This document shows positions 1 through 11,863 of a DNA stretch of 32,410 bases, piece after piece. Origin of the DNA: Limisphaerales bacterium (GTDB lineage Bacteria > Verrucomicrobiota > Verrucomicrobiia > Limisphaerales > BOG-1460); the NCBI GenBank assembly GCA_003159675.1, contig PLQC01000090.1, positions 1 through 32,410 of the forward strand, given 5' to 3'. How positions within the stretch are numbered: the stretch's first letter is position 1; every line of letters begins with the position of its first letter. A program made the position numbers and the translations under genes. A model generated the notes under the pieces. It was not told where the DNA came from. It searched no databases and saw only the letters and a list, made by a program, of their open reading frames with translations.

Positions 1-889
<889 letters not shown>

Positions 890-1106
890 ATTGGTTTTGT
901 ATATCGATGAAACATGGCTAAAAACCGCATAAAAGATTCAATTGACATGATCATTCGGTTTTGTAATGATGGGTGCGGTCAGACTTTCTCACCAACCTTG
1001 GTTTTTTCTGACAGGCCTTCTGGGCGGCCTTGATTTTGTTGGCGGTGTCAAAACCGCCGAGGGAAAATCTGTTCAAACTTAAATCTATTAGCAATGGAGG
1101 AAGCAT

Positions 1107-1260
1107 ATGAAACTTTGCATCAGCGTCGTTGCCACCCTGTTCCTGCTGACCGTGTGGAAGCTGGAGCAATGTCACCACCGGAATAACCATTGTGGGCGCC
1201 AATTATGTGTTCACCAGCACGATGAACGGCAAGGCTGCCTTCTTCCGTCTCGCCCAGTAG
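1107..1260 (+). pseudogene. Frameshifted remnant of a small secreted/beta-rich protein
   Basis: MKLCISVVATLFLLT signal-like start. A shift near 1155 restores GSWSNVTTGITIVGANYVFTSTMNGKAAFFRLAQ-stop at about 1258. Confidence 0.35.
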
Positions 1261-1364
1261 CTACCCATCACCATGAAACACATCTCTGCTTTGCCCATTT
1301 TTGAATCCGATGAAAATTAACAACCAAACCATCAACAAATGAAAGAAGAAAGAAAGACAAACCT

Positions 1365-2480
1365 ATGAAATTCTATTACTTGGACAGCCAGAATAAAACG
1401 TCCGGCCCTGTCAGTTGGGAAGCTCTCCAGGAATTAATTAATCAAGGTGATCTGGATGGAAACCCCATGGTGGTTGAAGAAGGCGGGAGCGAGTGGAAAC
1501 CATTTTCCACCATTGCCGCAAAGACGTCCTCCACACAAACTGCTTCGTCGGCGCGGACCTCAGACGGAGCCGCCGCTCAAGGAGCTGGTGGCGGGTTTAG
1601 ACCGACGTTTTTAGGTGATTTAGTGGCTGGTCCTTTAGGCATCGCCAAAGGATGGTTGAATGAGGATTTTATCAATGCGTCGATCACCTTTTTCAAAAAG
1701 GCAGGTCACTATGCGATTATTGTCGGGGGAGGACTGGGCCTTATCAAATGCATCATTTCCGCCGTAAAAACGAACCAGTTGATACCGGCCCTGGTAGGCA
1801 TTGCCTTTGTGGTTGCCCTGGCAATCTTGCAATTTACTGCGATTGCTTTTTTGGATTCGGGAGACCGCTTGATTGCCAACACTCCGGATCGTGTTTCCTC
1901 AAAGTCCTATCTGGAATGCATCGGCCTGTTCGCCTTATTGGTTGGGATTGGATTCCTGACGGGTGGACTTTTTGTGGGTCTTGAAGTGGGGGGTATGAAT
2001 GGGTTTGTAACAATTATCATCCCGTGCACAATCGTTTTCATCCTGTTGTTATATAAAGCCGCGATTGCTTTCAACCCGCAGACGGTCAATGTCCGCATTG
2101 AAAAAACCAGCGCTGGCGATGAAGCTGTGGGACTTTTAGGTTTTCTACAAAAGTCAGTGCTGAAATTGGTGCCGTCGCTTTTCTTCTTGCTTGCCGTCCT
2201 CGGCGATCTGATGATTCTTTCATCCTTCTTGTCGGCACACCCCCACCCGGCGGATGCGGCGCCCAACCTGGATATGTCAACGGATGCGAGTCAATTTGCT
2301 GGTGGCATGCCGCTAAATCAATTATCCGGCGCCTATCAAATGCTGGCGGGGTATGGCGGAATTTTGCTGGTCTTGTTGGCATGTTTGGTTCCGCTTTTAT
2401 TTTATATTTTATTTCTTCTAGTTAATCTCATTCGGGAAGTCATCCAGTCGATTTTGTCTCTGCAGACAAAATCAAAATAA
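1365..2480 (+). CDS. GYF_2 (DUF4339) domain membrane protein
   Basis: N-terminal MKFYYLDSQNKTSGPVSWEALQELINQGDLDGNPMVVEEGGSEWKPF matches the GYF_2 pattern; followed by several hydrophobic helices. Confidence 0.8.
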   Translation: MKFYYLDSQNKTSGPVSWEALQELINQGDLDGNPMVVEEGGSEWKPFSTIAAKTSSTQTASSARTSDGAAAQGAGGGFRPTFLGDLVAGPLGIAKGWLNEDFINASITFFKKAGHYAIIVGGGLGLIKCIISAVKTNQLIPALVGIAFVVALAILQFTAIAFLDSGDRLIANTPDRVSSKSYLECIGLFALLVGIGFLTGGLFVGLEVGGMNGFVTIIIPCTIVFILLLYKAAIAFNPQTVNVRIEKTSAGDEAVGLLGFLQKSVLKLVPSLFFLLAVLGDLMILSSFLSAHPHPADAAPNLDMSTDASQFAGGMPLNQLSGAYQMLAGYGGILLVLLACLVPLLFYILFLLVNLIREVIQSILSLQTKSK

Positions 2481-2499
2481 ATCAACTGTATAAAAAACT

Positions 2500-4410
2500 A
2501 TGGCCTGGACTCCACCGCCGCCGCCCGGACCGCAGCCTTCCAGAGAACCAATTAGGTCAAACGAGCTGCCGCCGCCACCACCACCTCCATCGGTTGCACA
2601 AAGGCCACCACCACCACCTCCACCATCGGCACTGGTTGCGCGACCCGAACCAATCAAGTCTCAAACACCACCCCCGCCGCCGCCGCCACCAGGAGTTAAT
2701 CCTACTTGGTCGCCGCCGCCGAGTCCACCCGCTGGCGCGGCTGCTCCCCATGTTTCCAATCATATTCCGAATGTGCCAGTTGTCCGCCAACCCATGAGCC
2801 GCAGTGCCAAGCTGGGCTGGGTCACGGCAATCCTTCTTGGTGCGCTGGGATACGGTGGCTACTGGGGCTACCAACATCACAACCGCTACCCCAAAGAAAA
2901 GGAAATCAGGGATTTTGTCGAAAAACAACTGGCAATTCCCGGCCAAAAGGTGGTTGATGTGTCTTCCAAACCCGTTGACTCCGGCAGTTCATCCGGTGGT
3001 TTTAATCTAATCGGTGAATGGCATGGCTTGGGACAGGATGGAATCCCGATGGGAGATATTTTTCAAAACAACAACAATGCTACTGTGCAGATAAACAACG
3101 TACATTTTCAAGGCAGTTACGCCTTGCGGCAAAGCAGTCCTTACTGGGAACTTGACATTAAAGACCTGCATACTGGCAGTTATAATGGAACGACTGTCTC
3201 TGGCAGCATACCTGAAGGAACCATACAGGCAATTTTACAGCCCATCTCGGCGAATTCATTTAAGATAGAATACAACGATACGGGTGATACGCGGCCGACG
3301 AATTTTGACAAAGGTGCGATTGTAATGACGCGCACTGGAACAGCCACGGCTGCTTCCGCCCAAAACAGCACACCCTCAACGCCACCAGCTGGAGTGCAGT
3401 TTGCTTTTACGGCAACCATGGAAATGACCGAAGCCCTCTTCGCCACAATTCCCGTGGAGCGATTTATGCAGCAACAGGGCGCAAACCCGATGGTTTTTCG
3501 CAAGATACAATCAATTCTCAACGGCCCGAATGCTGTGCGCCTGCGTGAAATTTCCGGCGTGTCCGGCCCGGTGACGGACTTCACCGGTAAAACGATTGTC
3601 CGGAAAACTTTTTCTCAGGGACATCGCTACACCAGTTCCGGGATAATCAAGGCCATCCGGCAAGATGGCAAGTGGCAGTTGACGCTGGCTTCCGGTCCCA
3701 ATCCCGACAAGGATGCTCCTGCTTTTGGTTACAGACTATCGGACTTCAAAGGCGAGGTCTTGTCAACCGACCAGCCGGACCAGTTGAAAGAAATCAATGA
3801 TTTGATCAGCGGTGCCAACGACACGTTGAAAAAACTTCAAGAAGCGCAGGAACAGAATCGCCAAGAAATGCTGGCTTCGCAAAACGCGGCTCGACTGGCC
3901 GCCCAACAGGAAGCACAACAAAAACGCGCGGCGGCTGAAGCTGCCCGCCAACAGCCGGCGGCCGGCTCATCGGTCAATACCGCACCGGCTCAAACGCCCG
4001 CCGCTGGAGCTGCTGCCACTACGAACATTAACAATGTTTTGGTATCTTCCGGAACGCCAATTACTGTTACCACGCTAGACACGATTGATACCTCCTCCAG
4101 CCTTCAACCATTTTACCGTGCCACTACCACCAGAGACATCAATCTGTCTAACGGCGCCACCATCCCCACGGGTTCAGACGCGAAGTTAATTATTTTCGCA
4201 AATGGAGCCGCCTATCAAATGCGCCTGGACAGTCTTACAGCCAACGGAAAAAACATCCCCCTGAACACAGATATATTTAACGTTGGCACCGTCGGACAAG
4301 GCTCTTCTCCAGTAAAAATTGGCTTTGGCGGCATATCATTGAACACCGGCAGTTTATTTAAATCGAGCAGTATAAGGCCTGGAAAACTATTCACCTTTCA
4401 CCAGCAATAA
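2500..4410 (+). CDS. Poly-proline N-terminal membrane-anchored protein
   Basis: Long ORF 20 bp after the GYF_2 gene. Residues 4-85 carry P5-P8 tracts including PPPPPPPPGVNPTW; one TM helix KLGWVTAILLGALGYGGYWGY; coiled-coil-like Q/A-rich region; C-terminal beta-rich part. Confidence 0.75.
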   Translation: MAWTPPPPPGPQPSREPIRSNELPPPPPPPSVAQRPPPPPPPSALVARPEPIKSQTPPPPPPPPGVNPTWSPPPSPPAGAAAPHVSNHIPNVPVVRQPMSRSAKLGWVTAILLGALGYGGYWGYQHHNRYPKEKEIRDFVEKQLAIPGQKVVDVSSKPVDSGSSSGGFNLIGEWHGLGQDGIPMGDIFQNNNNATVQINNVHFQGSYALRQSSPYWELDIKDLHTGSYNGTTVSGSIPEGTIQAILQPISANSFKIEYNDTGDTRPTNFDKGAIVMTRTGTATAASAQNSTPSTPPAGVQFAFTATMEMTEALFATIPVERFMQQQGANPMVFRKIQSILNGPNAVRLREISGVSGPVTDFTGKTIVRKTFSQGHRYTSSGIIKAIRQDGKWQLTLASGPNPDKDAPAFGYRLSDFKGEVLSTDQPDQLKEINDLISGANDTLKKLQEAQEQNRQEMLASQNAARLAAQQEAQQKRAAAEAARQQPAAGSSVNTAPAQTPAAGAAATTNINNVLVSSGTPITVTTLDTIDTSSSLQPFYRATTTRDINLSNGATIPTGSDAKLIIFANGAAYQMRLDSLTANGKNIPLNTDIFNVGTVGQGSSPVKIGFGGISLNTGSLFKSSSIRPGKLFTFHQQ

Positions 4411-4550
4411 TGGGTGCAAGGTTTCTGAAACTTATTGCAATGATCCGTCAGGCTCTACCCAGATCGTTCCGGGTTAAAGATTTCACGCCAACGACATGGG
4501 CCCAGGCGAGAGGAAACGAGCAAGCGGTTGAATTGCGCCTCCGGGGTGGA

Positions 4551-4952
4551 TCATTTCAGAAAATCGTCCAACGCATTTTCCAGCTTTTTGAATGTTTCTT
4601 CCAAGCGCAGCACCAGCGGAGACATTTTCTGCCAATCCAAGTCAAACGAATAAGCGTTGCGGAATACATGACGGAATCGCAGGTATTCATTCAACGTGTC
4701 GTGAGGTTCTTCCGACAGCAACGTCGGTCGGTGCGCGGTTGGCGTTTTCATGCGCAGCAAACGTTCACGATGCCAGGCATCGCCGCGCACCGGCTCGCCG
4801 TCCAACACCATCGCCACACGCTTAAAAATATTTTCCACGCCGGTGTAAAATGAATGGAGCAAGGCTGCCAGCGCGGACAGTTCGATTTCAGTCGGAGCCG
4901 TGGCGCGGCATTTGGCGAGGAGTCCGTGAATCCCAGACAACAAACGCTGCAA
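4551..4952 (-). pseudogene. HepT-like ribonuclease toxin family protein, probably degenerate
   Basis: VLDGEPVRGDAWHRERLLRMKTPTAHRP...EYLRFRHVFRNAYSFDLDWQKM resembles the HepT-like family. The only start is a TTG; an in-frame TGA lies just upstream of DKFRKQQATEREQ. Confidence 0.55.
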
Positions 4953-4986
4953 TTGCTCGCGTTCCGTGGCCTGTTGTTTGCGGAAT

Positions 4987-5079
4987 TTATCTCACGCGGA
5001 CGAGTTCATTCTCCGTGCGTAGGTAGCGGGTGAACGGCGTGCTGCGATCCAGGTCAATTAAATCCACCGAACGGCCAAT
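4987..5079 (-). pseudogene. C-terminal fragment of MNT-type nucleotidyltransferase (HepT partner)
   Basis: Minus-strand peptide IGRSVDLIDLDRSTPFTRYLRTENELVRVR-stop, immediately 5' of the HepT-like ORF; an in-frame TAG precedes it. Confidence 0.5.
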
Positions 5080-5402
5080 CTAAATGAATTGGCGTGAAAA
5101 TCCTCCCGTGCGCGAAATCTTAAAAGCAAAACTCCCGGAGCCGGGGGGGGGTGAGCCCTGGTATCCGTCGGGGCTGCCAGCAACAGGGCTGAATTTATTT
5201 AGAGCGATAGAGTTGCAGCCGATCCCGCTCGGTTCCCGGCTCGACGATGGACAAAACCCGGGCGATGAAATACGATCGACCTGGTCCTCGAACTAACGCA
5301 TCGAGCGGCTCAGAAACTTAACATCGGTCACGAGGCGCAGTTCATTATGAAAAATCCGTGGGTGATGCACAGGCAAAAGAACCGTCGCAGCGATTCGGAA
5401 AT

Positions 5403-8381
5403 ATGAACCTGCCAAAATTCCTCTCAATCCTTCTCGTCTCCTTGCCCCTCAGCTCGTTCTCGCAGGAGGTGTCGTTTTATACCGCCAGGCCTGACGACCC
5501 CTCCGCGGTTGTTCTCACGAAAGAACAATTTCCCGAACTCCATGCCGATGGGGTTGGAGACGACAGCGTGGCTCTGCAAAATGCGATTGGCCAGGCTGCG
5601 GGGAGCGGGCACGTGCTGCTCATTCCCGAAGGCCGTTATCGCATTTCGCGGACGATTGGCATTCCAGCAAGCACGCGCGTGATTGGCTTTGGCGTGAAAC
5701 GACCTGTGATTCTCCTCGGCGCAAATACGCCCGGTTACACCAATCACGACGAAGCCCCAAAGTATATGATTTGGTTCAGCAGCGGATTCGGCGGCGGAAG
5801 GCAGGGCGCCCGAGAACAGCCGAGCCAGGTGGACTCAAGCTTCGGGGACGCGAATCCCGGCACGTTCTACAGCGCGCTCGCCAATGTTGACATCGAGATC
5901 GGGGAGGGCAACGCAGCGGCTGCGGGCATCCGTTCGCACTATGCGCAGCATTGCTACATCGCGCATGTGAATTTTCATATTGGCTCGGGCTTCGCCGGCA
6001 TTGACGCGGTTGGCAACGAAGCCGAAGACCTGCATTTTTTTGGCGGTGACTACGGCATCGTTACTGGCAAACCGTCGCCGAGCTGGCCGTTCGCGCTCGT
6101 TGACGCCACGTACGAAGGCCAGCGTATTGCGGCGATAAAAACCGAGGAGGGCGGTCTGACATTGATCCGCAACCAGTTCACCCACGTTGCGACCGCGATT
6201 TCCGTCAATCCCGACCGCGCCGAGGAACTCTGGATGAAAGATTGCCGATTCGAAGACATCACCGGCCCGGCGCTCATCATCAGCGATGAAATGAACGCGC
6301 GGACGGAAATCAACCTGGAAAACGTCGTGTGCCAACACGTGCCCGTGCTGGCGAAGTTTCGAGAAAGCGGAAGAGAGGTCGCCGGAGCCGGCGATATTTA
6401 CTCGATTAAGACATTCGCGCACGGATTGCACATTCCCGAGCTTGGCGCGACCCCCAGGGTTGAGGACGTCTACAAGGCGATCCGGTTGAACTCGATGCCG
6501 CCGCCGTTGCCGTCGGACATTCCGGCGCTGCCATCCGTTGAAACGTGGGCCAACATCATGTCGCTCGGCGCGAAAGGGGATGGCGAGACGGATGACACGA
6601 AAGCGATCCAGGATGCGGTTGGCCAGCATGAGACGATTTTCTTTCCGAAGGGCCGTTACAAAATCACAGATGCGATTCGTCTCAAGCCCGACACGATACT
6701 CATCGGTCTCAATCCGATCGCAGCGCAGATCCGTTTGGCGGACGATGAGCCCGCGTTTTCCGGCCTCGGCAATCCGAAGGGAATGATCGAATCCTCCCGG
6801 GGTGGGAAAAACATCATTGTCGGCATCGGTCTCGACAGCGGGGCGAACAACACGCGCGCAGTTGGGCTCAAATGGATGGCCGGATCCGACTCGCTCGTGG
6901 ATGACGTGCGTTTCCTCGGCGGGCACGGCACTTCTTATCCCGACGGCCCGCGCGTTCCCATTTACAACAGCAACAACTCCGGCGACGCGGATCCGAACCG
7001 CCGCTGGAATTCAGAGTCTTACAGTCTTTGGGTGACCGACGGTGGGGGTGGAACTTTCGCGAACATTTGGACGCCGAGCCCGTACGCCGCGGCGGGCATT
7101 TGCGTCTCGGACACGGCGACCGAAGGCCGGATCTACGAGCTCTCGAGCGAACATCACGTCCGGAATGAAATGATTTTCCGAAACGTCTCCAACTGGCAGG
7201 TGGACGCCTGCCAGATGGAAGAGGAGCGAGGCGAGAGCCCGGACTGCCAGCCCGTTTATATCTCCAGTTGCACCAACCTGTCGTTCGCGAATCTCTACCT
7301 CTATCGCGTCATCTCGTCTTATTCGCCATTTCCGAACGGCGTGATTGCAGACGGTGATTCGCGCGACTTGCGTTTTCACAACGTCCATGTCTATAGCCCG
7401 AGCAAACTCGCGGCGGACAATACGATTTTCGATCGGACTCATGGCGTTCACATCCGTTCGCGCGAGATTGCACTGCTGCAACTGTCAGGCGATGCGCCAA
7501 AACGGGCTGAAGCGCTCCGATCCTCGGTCCTTGCTTCCGACGCGAAGGTCGAGAAGCTCGCAGAGGGATTCAATGACATTGAGTGCGCGACGGCGGATTC
7601 TGCCGGGAATATTTACTTCGTCGATTATCGATGGAATCGGATTTATCGCTGGTCCTCGGCTGCACACAACCTGAGCATTGTTCGCGAAGATCCAACCGGT
7701 CCGGTGCAACTTGCGTGCGACCGCGCCGGAGACTTGATTGTCATCACCGCGAACCGCGCCGCTTACACGTTCCATCCTGACAGACCGGGACACGACATCA
7801 CTGTTCTTGATCCTGTCGCCGCCGCGCCGCGCGAAGGCATGACCGCGTATCTGGCCGTGAACCACTGGCGCGACGGCCATGATTTTATTCAGGACACAAC
7901 ACGGCGCTATCCACAGCAATTCGTTTCTCCCGACGGGACCACATTTATTCCCGTTCCTCAAACATTTGGCGGCAACAGGACCGGCGGCAATTTCGGCAGG
8001 GGAGGCTTTGGCGGTGGAGGTCAAACAGACTTGCGCCGGGCTTACGGCCTCGCGCCCGGCGCCATCGGCAAACGCTTCTACGTCGGCGATGAATTTGGCC
8101 AGGTGACGTGGTCCTTCCTTGTGAATCCCGATGGTTCGCTTTCCGACCCGAAAAAGTTCTGTGAAGAAGGAGAAGGCAGCGTGACCGTTGACGAAAGGGG
8201 GAACGTATTCGTCTGCGCGGGCAACATCTTTGTCTATGACAACTCCGGCAAACGGATCGGTTTGATTGAAGTGCCCGATCGTCCGACAAGCCTGGCTTTC
8301 GGCGGTGGGGATCGCAAGACACTGTTCATCGCCGCACGCAGTTCGCTTTACGCAGTTCGCACGAAATTCAAAGGGCAGTAA
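5403..8381 (+). CDS. Secreted pectate-lyase-superfamily (right-handed beta-helix) protein with two helix modules and a C-terminal NHL/SMP-30-like propeller region
   Basis: Signal peptide MNLPKFLSILLVSLPLSSFSQ. Two Pectate_lyase_3-like N-terminal motifs (ADGVGDDSVALQNAIGQAAGSGHVLLIPEGRYRIS and SLGAKGDGETDDTKAIQDAVGQHETIFFPKGRYKI). C-terminal NIYFVDYRWNRIYRW. ORF track start 5358 is an upstream GTG; ATG 5403 is preferred. Confidence 0.85.
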   Translation: MNLPKFLSILLVSLPLSSFSQEVSFYTARPDDPSAVVLTKEQFPELHADGVGDDSVALQNAIGQAAGSGHVLLIPEGRYRISRTIGIPASTRVIGFGVKRPVILLGANTPGYTNHDEAPKYMIWFSSGFGGGRQGAREQPSQVDSSFGDANPGTFYSALANVDIEIGEGNAAAAGIRSHYAQHCYIAHVNFHIGSGFAGIDAVGNEAEDLHFFGGDYGIVTGKPSPSWPFALVDATYEGQRIAAIKTEEGGLTLIRNQFTHVATAISVNPDRAEELWMKDCRFEDITGPALIISDEMNARTEINLENVVCQHVPVLAKFRESGREVAGAGDIYSIKTFAHGLHIPELGATPRVEDVYKAIRLNSMPPPLPSDIPALPSVETWANIMSLGAKGDGETDDTKAIQDAVGQHETIFFPKGRYKITDAIRLKPDTILIGLNPIAAQIRLADDEPAFSGLGNPKGMIESSRGGKNIIVGIGLDSGANNTRAVGLKWMAGSDSLVDDVRFLGGHGTSYPDGPRVPIYNSNNSGDADPNRRWNSESYSLWVTDGGGGTFANIWTPSPYAAAGICVSDTATEGRIYELSSEHHVRNEMIFRNVSNWQVDACQMEEERGESPDCQPVYISSCTNLSFANLYLYRVISSYSPFPNGVIADGDSRDLRFHNVHVYSPSKLAADNTIFDRTHGVHIRSREIALLQLSGDAPKRAEALRSSVLASDAKVEKLAEGFNDIECATADSAGNIYFVDYRWNRIYRWSSAAHNLSIVREDPTGPVQLACDRAGDLIVITANRAAYTFHPDRPGHDITVLDPVAAAPREGMTAYLAVNHWRDGHDFIQDTTRRYPQQFVSPDGTTFIPVPQTFGGNRTGGNFGRGGFGGGGQTDLRRAYGLAPGAIGKRFYVGDEFGQVTWSFLVNPDGSLSDPKKFCEEGEGSVTVDERGNVFVCAGNIFVYDNSGKRIGLIEVPDRPTSLAFGGGDRKTLFIAARSSLYAVRTKFKGQ

Positions 8382-9004
8382 TGCGCTTGCTCGTTCGGGA
8401 GGGGGTCCACGATCATCACACTGGCCGCGGCGCCGCGCTTTCCCGGCACGACCAGCCATGTACTGCAAGGGGCCTGCCGCATCACGTTGAGAGCAGTATT
8501 GCGATGGAACCATTTTAGCCAGCCGCGGTAACCATGCGTGCACATGACGATCGTGTCCGCTTGCAAACGTCTTGCCGTTTCGACGATTACCTCCGCGGGA
8601 CGCCCCTCGCAAACGAGGATTTCCGTGGTCACTTGGTCGCCCATGCAATTGGCCAGCTCACGCAATTGGGTTTCCGCGTTGCGACACAATTCATTGAGCA
8701 GGCGAGTGCGTTGAATTCCGCGCTCCTCGCCTGCAATATTGAGTTGCACGACATGCAGCAGCACCAGCGTGGCCTCTGATTGGCGGGGAAGGTTCTTAGC
8801 GATGGCGAGGGCCGCGTGAGAACTGCTCGACAGCGTCAGAGGAACGAGAATGGTTTTAGGAGCGAATGCGGGGCGCTTTTCGTTCCGAGCATTGTTCTCG
8901 CCCTGAGCCGAGTTCAACACCCAATGGCTCACATGAGATTCGCCATTACCCTCGGCAATGGGTCGTTCGGTATTCGTGCGCGTTTGGGAACAGATGCTTT
9001 TCAT
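8348..9004 (-). CDS. Universal stress protein (UspA family)
   Basis: KTILVPLTLSSSSHAALAIAKNLPRQSEATLVLLHVV...LQADTIVMCTHGYRGWLKWFHRNTALNVMRQAPCSTWLV. 3' end overlaps the beta-helix gene by 34 bp convergently. Confidence 0.85.
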   Translation of the reverse strand: MKSICSQTRTNTERPIAEGNGESHVSHWVLNSAQGENNARNEKRPAFAPKTILVPLTLSSSSHAALAIAKNLPRQSEATLVLLHVVQLNIAGEERGIQRTRLLNELCRNAETQLRELANCMGDQVTTEILVCEGRPAEVIVETARRLQADTIVMCTHGYRGWLKWFHRNTALNVMRQAPCSTWLVVPGKRGAAASVMIVDPLPNEQAHYCPLNFVRTA

Positions 9005-9008
9005 ACGC

Positions 9009-10202
9009 CTATTTCACTTGTGGTCTCGCATCAGCAACGCCGGGCTTGGTGGTTACTGCCGAGTTGTTGCGGTGACTCCGGTGGCTGAACCACCAGAAGA
9101 GAAGAAAGAAAACCGCGATCTGGATGACAACGAGAGCGGCAATCTTCGGCAGCAACGGGACCCGCGCCTTCCAGAGCTGGGGAGGCCGCAGTCTCTTGAA
9201 TCGCTCTGTGAACGGAACCTCATTGTAGTCGTTCAATTCCGCCTTCATGCAGGCGGCCGATGCGAAACGCTTCGCCGGGTTGCGTTCAAGAGCGTGCAAA
9301 ATAATCTCCTCAATTTCCGGAGATAACTGAGGGTTCCGCTTGCGGGGCGCTTCGGGATCGCCAGTGAGGCGGGCATTCATGATGACGTAGGGATTGTCGC
9401 CGTCGTAGGGAGGAGAGCCGGTGGTCATTTCGTACAGCATCGCTCCCAAGGCGTAAATGTCGGTCCGGGAATCACCGCGCTTTCCCTGGACCTGCTCGGG
9501 CGCAATGTAGTCCGGTGTGCCCATCGTGGACGAGAAGCCGCCAAACGTGAGACGTCGTGCATTCTCGGATTTGGCAATGCCAAAATCCATGATGCGAACA
9601 GTGCCATCCTTGCAGAGCATGATGTTCTCCGGCTTCAAGTCTCGATGAACCACTCCATTCCTGTGCAGGTAATCAAGCCCCGCGCAAATCTGGCTGACGA
9701 TGCGCACGGCTTCGCCTTCAGGCAACCGCGTCTTTTCGCGGAGCCGGGCAGCCAGGGTCCGGCCTTCGAGAAATTCCATCACGATATAGGGCCGGCTCTT
9801 GTCCGCAGCAGGCAGCATTTTCAAAATATCCGGATGGTCCAGCGTAAGCCCGATGTTCTCTTCGCGTTGAAAGCGGCAAAAGAAGCCCGGATCGCTTTCG
9901 AACTGCATCAATGGGACTTTCAAAGCTACGGATCGTCCCGTGTGACGATCCAAGGCCTCGTAGATCCACGCCATTCCACCCCGGCTAATGACATCCAAAA
10001 TCTTGAATCGATCATCCAACACCTGGCCAACCTCAAGCTCGTTCGACGTGGGAAAAGAGGCAGGAAGGTTTGATGATGCCCGGCTGTTTTCGAAACCGAA
10101 TGCATGCATAGCTGATCCTTCGTGAAACCGAGATCGCTGCGTTAAAGGAGCAGTAACCGTCACCCGCCTGTCCACGCTGCAAATGCTCATCGAGTTTTTC
10201 AT
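9009..10202 (-). CDS. Membrane-anchored serine/threonine protein kinase (Hanks type)
   Basis: ISRGGMAWIYEALDRHTGRSVALKV, VVHRDLKPENIML, IMDFGIAKSE, GTPDYIAPEQ, DIYALGAMLYEM; single C-terminal TM helix. Confidence 0.93.
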   Translation of the reverse strand: MKNSMSICSVDRRVTVTAPLTQRSRFHEGSAMHAFGFENSRASSNLPASFPTSNELEVGQVLDDRFKILDVISRGGMAWIYEALDRHTGRSVALKVPLMQFESDPGFFCRFQREENIGLTLDHPDILKMLPAADKSRPYIVMEFLEGRTLAARLREKTRLPEGEAVRIVSQICAGLDYLHRNGVVHRDLKPENIMLCKDGTVRIMDFGIAKSENARRLTFGGFSSTMGTPDYIAPEQVQGKRGDSRTDIYALGAMLYEMTTGSPPYDGDNPYVIMNARLTGDPEAPRKRNPQLSPEIEEIILHALERNPAKRFASAACMKAELNDYNEVPFTERFKRLRPPQLWKARVPLLPKIAALVVIQIAVFFLLFWWFSHRSHRNNSAVTTKPGVADARPQVK

Positions 10203-10448
10203 GGATGCACTATTTCACGCGGGTCGATTCCGGGGTAATTAAAAGGTGACCGAAGGACGTAAAAATAATGTGAAGAGCCGGCGATCTGGTTGATCTCACC
10301 TTTTTGTCGTTTCAACCTTTATGATATTTTTATGGGATTTGGCTTTCATTTGATTACCCGGCCGGAGCCGGGCGAGGTGATACTGGTCACGTGAAAGAAA
10401 TTCCATCCGCTCCAGCCTTTGCTGTGGCAAGAACGATTCAGTCGGAAA

Positions 10449-10567
10449 TGGGGAGCGCGACCGTCCCGGTTGCGGCAGCCGGCGTCTCGCCGACTTCATC
10501 TTCCCTGCCCGCTTCAACTTTTTCAGCCAGAGGCCGAAAACTGCAGGCGAGACGCCCGCGCTCCCCA
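10449..10567. repeat. Palindromic interspersed intergenic repeat
   Basis: gggagcgc...ggcgtctcgcc on the left and ggcgagacgcccgcgctcccc on the right form a long imperfect inverted repeat in the kinase/kdpE intergenic region. Confidence 0.6.
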
Positions 10568-10617
10568 AAATCAACCGAATCGTCACGGCTTGGCCCGCTG
10601 GCGATGACGGGGCTTGA

Positions 10618-11710
<1,093 letters not shown>

Positions 11711-11823
11711 AACCGCCTCACCCGGCAATGCCACGAGGCGGTCTCTCGACCACGTCGGTCTGGGCGAGTCGGGACGTTTGGATAATGGAAGAAGCAGGAT
11801 CAGTCATCTGGCGCAGTGCCGAG

Positions 11824-11863
11824 CTGCGTTGCTTGCGGAGAGCAGCCCCTGTCAGGCAACGCA
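11824..11863 (+). promoter_or_regulatory. Hairpin in the glnB-kdpA intergenic region/leader
   Basis: TGCGTTGCTTG ... CAGGCAACGCA, an 11-bp stem with one G-U wobble and a 17-nt loop. Confidence 0.4.

Noticed and set aside
5835-6926. 363-aa minus ORF opposite the beta-helix gene
   Set aside because: Antisense to a clear signal-peptide-bearing CDS; Arg/Val-rich with no domain.
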